In this document: one piece after another, positions 61,802 to 64,000 of the stretch | Position numbering within the stretch: the first letter of the stretch is position 1 | How the letters are laid out: each line of letters opens with the position of its first letter | Assembly (NCBI GenBank): GCA_002454045.1 | Contig: DKID01000016.1 | Coordinates: forward strand, 92,211-156,210 | Direction of reading: 5' to 3' | Origin: Nitrospina sp. UBA6727 | GTDB taxonomy: Bacteria > Nitrospinota > Nitrospinia > Nitrospinales > VA-1 | Length of the DNA: 64,000 nucleotides | Made by a program: the position numbers and the translations under genes | Notes under the pieces: model-generated | Seen by the model: the letters and a program-made list of their open reading frames with translations, nothing else | Databases searched by the model: none | Told to the model about the DNA's origin: nothing

Positions 61802-63565
61802 ATGGCAACGATGGAAAGACTAGCGCACATATCCGAAATTAATCAACTGATAGCACAAGGCAAGGAAAAAGGTTATTTGACCTACGGGGAAATCAACGAC
61901 GCCCTGCCCCCCGACGTCGTGACCCCGGAGCAAATCGACGACCTCATGCACCTTTTTAGTGAGAACGAAATAGACATCGTCGACACCAACACCAAAGGCG
62001 AAAAAATAGTCGCCGCCAAAAACGAGAACGGGAAGGACGAAAACTCCGGCGAAGGAACCCCGGCATCCAAATCCAGTACCGTTTCCATCGACGACCCGGT
62101 GCGGCTCTATCTACGCGAGATGGGGACCATCTCCTTGCTCACTCGCAAGGGGGAAGTGGAAATTGCCAAGAGGATTGAAGCCGGACAAAACAAAGTGCTC
62201 GCAACCGTAGCCAGTTGTCCGGTCACGACCCACGAACTCGTCAACATGGCGGGCAAAGTTAAAAAAGGCGACGTCCTGATTTTCGACATCATCCGCAGTT
62301 CTGAGCCCGAGGAAGACAAGGAGCAGTCCAGAAAAGATGAAACCAAAAAGTTTCTGAGAAAAGTTAGGACATTGAAATCGGAATTCGCTAAGTTCGAAAA
62401 ACTCCAAGCCAAACTCGATGGCGGGAAGTTGTCCGAAAAAATGCAGGCGAAGATATCCGACCAGTTCTACAAGCAGATAGAAAATGTTGAAAGTAGCATC
62501 GCCGACTTGAATCTCACCGTCGATGAAATGGACGGAATCATCGAGAAAATTTATGCGATCGCCACCGCGTTTCGCGAAGCGGGGAAACCAGAAAAAGCCA
62601 TCGAAAAACAACTGGGCATATCTTTGGTCGGGGTCAAAAAACTGGCGAAAAACTGGACCAAACAGAAAAGCGTCAAACTCCCAAAAGGGAAAGTGCTCAC
62701 CCGCGTCCAGTACGACAAACATATGAAGCAGGCGCAAGTCGGACACCGAAAAATTAGAAAAATAGAAAAAGAAACGCTGACCGGCAAAGACAGTCTGCTC
62801 GCCACCGTGCGGTCTATCGCCCGCGGTCGGGTCGAAGAAAAAACCGCCAAGCGGGAACTGGCGGAAGCCAACCTCAGGCTTGTGGTCAGCATCGCCAAAA
62901 AATATACCAGTCGCGGGCTCCAGTTCCTCGACCTGATTCAGGAAGGAAATATCGGCCTCATGAAAGCGGTGGATAAATTTGAATATCAGCGGGGCTACAA
63001 GTTTTCGACCTACGCCACTTGGTGGATTCGGCAAGCGATCACCCGCGCCATTGCTGACCAAGCCAGAACCATCCGCATTCCCGTGCACATGATCGAAACC
63101 ATCAACAAATTAATCCGGGTTTCCCGACATCTAGTACAAGAACTCGGTCGCGAACCCATACCAGATGAAATCGCCACCAAGATGAGTTTGCCCGTGGACA
63201 AAGTCCGCAAGGTTTTGAAAATCGCCAAAGAACCTATCTCCCTGGAGACGCCCATCGGCGAAGAAGAAAACAGCCATTTGGGAGATTTCATCGAAGACAA
63301 AAAAGTCCTGTCGCCCATCGACTCGGTGGTCAAAAAAAACTTGAAGGAACAGACGCTGAAAGTTCTTTCCACCCTGGCATCGCGAGAAGAAAAAGTATTG
63401 CGCAAACGTTTCGGGATAGGCTTAGATTCCGAACACACGCTGGAAGAAGTCGGGCAAGATTTCGCAGTCACCCGCGAACGCATTCGGCAAATTGAGGCAA
63501 AAGCTCTGCGCAAATTGCGTCACCCCAGCAGGAGCAAAAAATTACAAAGTTTTATCGAAAGCTGA
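61802..63565 (+). CDS. rpoD: Housekeeping sigma factor RpoD (sigma-70)
   Basis: A 587-aa primary sigma factor. Region 1.1-like N-terminus ([25 protein letters not shown]), region 1.2 [19 protein letters not shown], a non-conserved region of about 170 residues, then 2.1-2.4 ([50 protein letters not shown]). Region 3 is [10 protein letters not shown], and region 4.2 is [31 protein letters not shown]. (Key parts: [43 protein letters not shown].) GGAG about 11 nt before the ATG. Follows dnaG by 45 nt. Confidence 0.98.
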   Translation: MATMERLAHISEINQLIAQGKEKGYLTYGEINDALPPDVVTPEQIDDLMHLFSENEIDIVDTNTKGEKIVAAKNENGKDENSGEGTPASKSSTVSIDDPVRLYLREMGTISLLTRKGEVEIAKRIEAGQNKVLATVASCPVTTHELVNMAGKVKKGDVLIFDIIRSSEPEEDKEQSRKDETKKFLRKVRTLKSEFAKFEKLQAKLDGGKLSEKMQAKISDQFYKQIENVESSIADLNLTVDEMDGIIEKIYAIATAFREAGKPEKAIEKQLGISLVGVKKLAKNWTKQKSVKLPKGKVLTRVQYDKHMKQAQVGHRKIRKIEKETLTGKDSLLATVRSIARGRVEEKTAKRELAEANLRLVVSIAKKYTSRGLQFLDLIQEGNIGLMKAVDKFEYQRGYKFSTYATWWIRQAITRAIADQARTIRIPVHMIETINKLIRVSRHLVQELGREPIPDEIATKMSLPVDKVRKVLKIAKEPISLETPIGEEENSHLGDFIEDKKVLSPIDSVVKKNLKEQTLKVLSTLASREEKVLRKRFGIGLDSEHTLEEVGQDFAVTRERIRQIEAKALRKLRHPSRSKKLQSFIES

Positions 63566-63569
63566 TTGC

Positions 63570-63642
63570 GGGCCTATAGCTCAGTTGGTAGAGCCCCCGG
63601 CTCATAACCGGTAGGTCGGAGGTTCGAGTCCTCCTGGGCCCA
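63570..63642 (+). tRNA. tRNA with CAU anticodon (Met elongator or Ile2)
   Basis: A 73-nt cloverleaf: acceptor GGGCCTA/TGGGCCC with one G.T pair, D-arm AGCTCAGTTGGTAGAGC, anticodon loop CTCATAA with CAT at 63603-63605, T-arm GGAGGTTCGAGTCCTCC and discriminator A. CCA is not encoded. Starts 5 nt after the rpoD stop. The acceptor mismatch pattern of initiator tRNA is absent (G1-C72 pairs), so it is elongator Met or lysidine-modified Ile2. Confidence 0.93.
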
Positions 63643-63735
63643 ATCCCCACCGTGGAAGGAACTTGCTGACGGCGGCGGCTTTCATTATCCGAAGCGAACA
63701 ACAACGCGGCACCGAAACGCGGCCACCCTCAAACT

Positions 63736-64000
63736 ATGATGGAACCAATTTATTTCAGCCTGTATGAAAAAATACCCGATTACCCTGTGCGAATTTTCCG
63801 AAGCGCGCGTTGGGTTCTCGACAACAAAGTAGCGCTTGAAGCCAGCATCATCGGGAAAAGCCATCGCGTAATCATCCGCCACGGACGAAGTTGCCTCACC
63901 GAATTCATCACCTGCTTTGACCAAAGATTGCCCGAGCAAGCATTGGAAAAAGTATGCTTGCAATCCGACACCGTCCACGACCGCGAATATCGTTCCGGCG
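63736..64000 (+). CDS. Partial hypothetical protein at the right edge
   Basis: An open frame from ATG 63736 (or ATG 63739) runs off the window: MMEPIYFSLYEKIPDYPVRI, then SARWVLDNKVALEASIIG, KSHRVIIRHGRSCLTEFITC and CFDQRLPEQALEK. At least 88 residues, no signal peptide, no recognised family. Ribosome-binding site unclear. The 93-bp gap from the tRNA holds a short GACGGCGGCGG piece. Confidence 0.55.
   Translation, partial: MMEPIYFSLYEKIPDYPVRIFRSARWVLDNKVALEASIIGKSHRVIIRHGRSCLTEFITCFDQRLPEQALEKVCLQSDTVHDREYRSG

Noticed and set aside
62111..63088. 325-codon antisense frame across rpoD
   Set aside because: RpoD regions 1.2-2.4 lie on the other strand; the antisense translation resembles no family.
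63643..63735. Additional tRNA after the CAU tRNA
   Set aside because: No cloverleaf arms are present in the short gap.

Overview
This window is bacterial chromosome from a diderm (Gram-negative) organism. It encodes a TonB-dependent outer-membrane receptor, a lipoprotein, a System-I cytochrome c maturation (Ccm) operon and a division and cell-wall (dcw) cluster whose MurE carries the DNPR motif of meso-diaminopimelate enzymes. G+C is roughly one half by eye. No phage, transposase or CRISPR array is visible. The lineage cannot be fixed from the window. The Cys-type CcmE, the free-standing nuoN and the recA-recX and dnaG-rpoD arrangements would suit a deep-branching lineage near the former Deltaproteobacteria or Nitrospinota, but that is a low-confidence guess.

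Layout. 1-8 kb: a partial VWA/amidotransferase-like membrane protein with a DUF4159 partner, a DDAH-like amidinohydrolase, a GGCT-like protein, trxA with its terminator, an unrecognised 407-aa protein, and a TonB-dependent receptor. 8-17.6 kb: a lone nuoN, a tandem-TerB protein, an FG-GAP lipoprotein, a LipM-type octanoyltransferase, a secreted heme-motif/SUMF1 protein, recA-recX, a prepilin peptidase and an aldo/keto reductase. 17.7-26.4 kb: an MsbA-type ABC exporter, an M16C peptidase-exonuclease III-small membrane protein group, a secreted Cys-rich protein and a dppDF ATPase pair. 26.4-33.2 kb (minus): ccmE-F-H-I-like-A-B-D-C-G plus a SnoaL-like gene. The 47-aa ccmD gene lies here. 33.4-50.2 kb (plus): mraZ-rsmH-ftsL-ftsI-murE-murF-mraY-murD-ftsW-murG-[murC remnant]-murB-ddl-ftsQ-ftsA-ftsZ. 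50.2-55.7 kb: DUF547, a HAD phosphatase, a parvulin, a PIN-DegT fusion, HNH, DUF1566 and queF. 55.7-64 kb: CIRCE-controlled groES-groEL, namZ, yqeY, dnaG, rpoD, a CAU tRNA and a partial gene.

Three things stand out. (1) A degenerate triplet repeat of formula RYC (GCC/GTC/ACC/ATC; GRY on the other strand) fills at least twelve intergenic gaps, including five of the seven convergent gene junctions. It also appears in frame inside two genes, rsmH and the SUMF1 gene. I know of no named family that matches it, and its regular YC dinucleotides suggest a possible Rho-loading role. (2) The murC slot between murG and murB holds only a short, frame-broken remnant in which two MurC motifs can still be read. 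(3) Several proteins have unusual builds: a PIN domain fused to a DegT aminotransferase, a heme-motif/SUMF1 protein, a CcmE with CxxxY in place of its heme-binding His, and a prepilin peptidase without its zinc cysteines.

How the genes work together. The dcw genes form a nearly continuous transcription unit (many overlaps of 1-8 nt) making lipid II and the divisome. The Ccm operon runs divergently from the same 300-bp control region. It would mature c-type cytochromes, possibly including the heme-motif SUMF1 protein. The right end groups chaperonin, primase and housekeeping sigma factor, a common bacterial core block.
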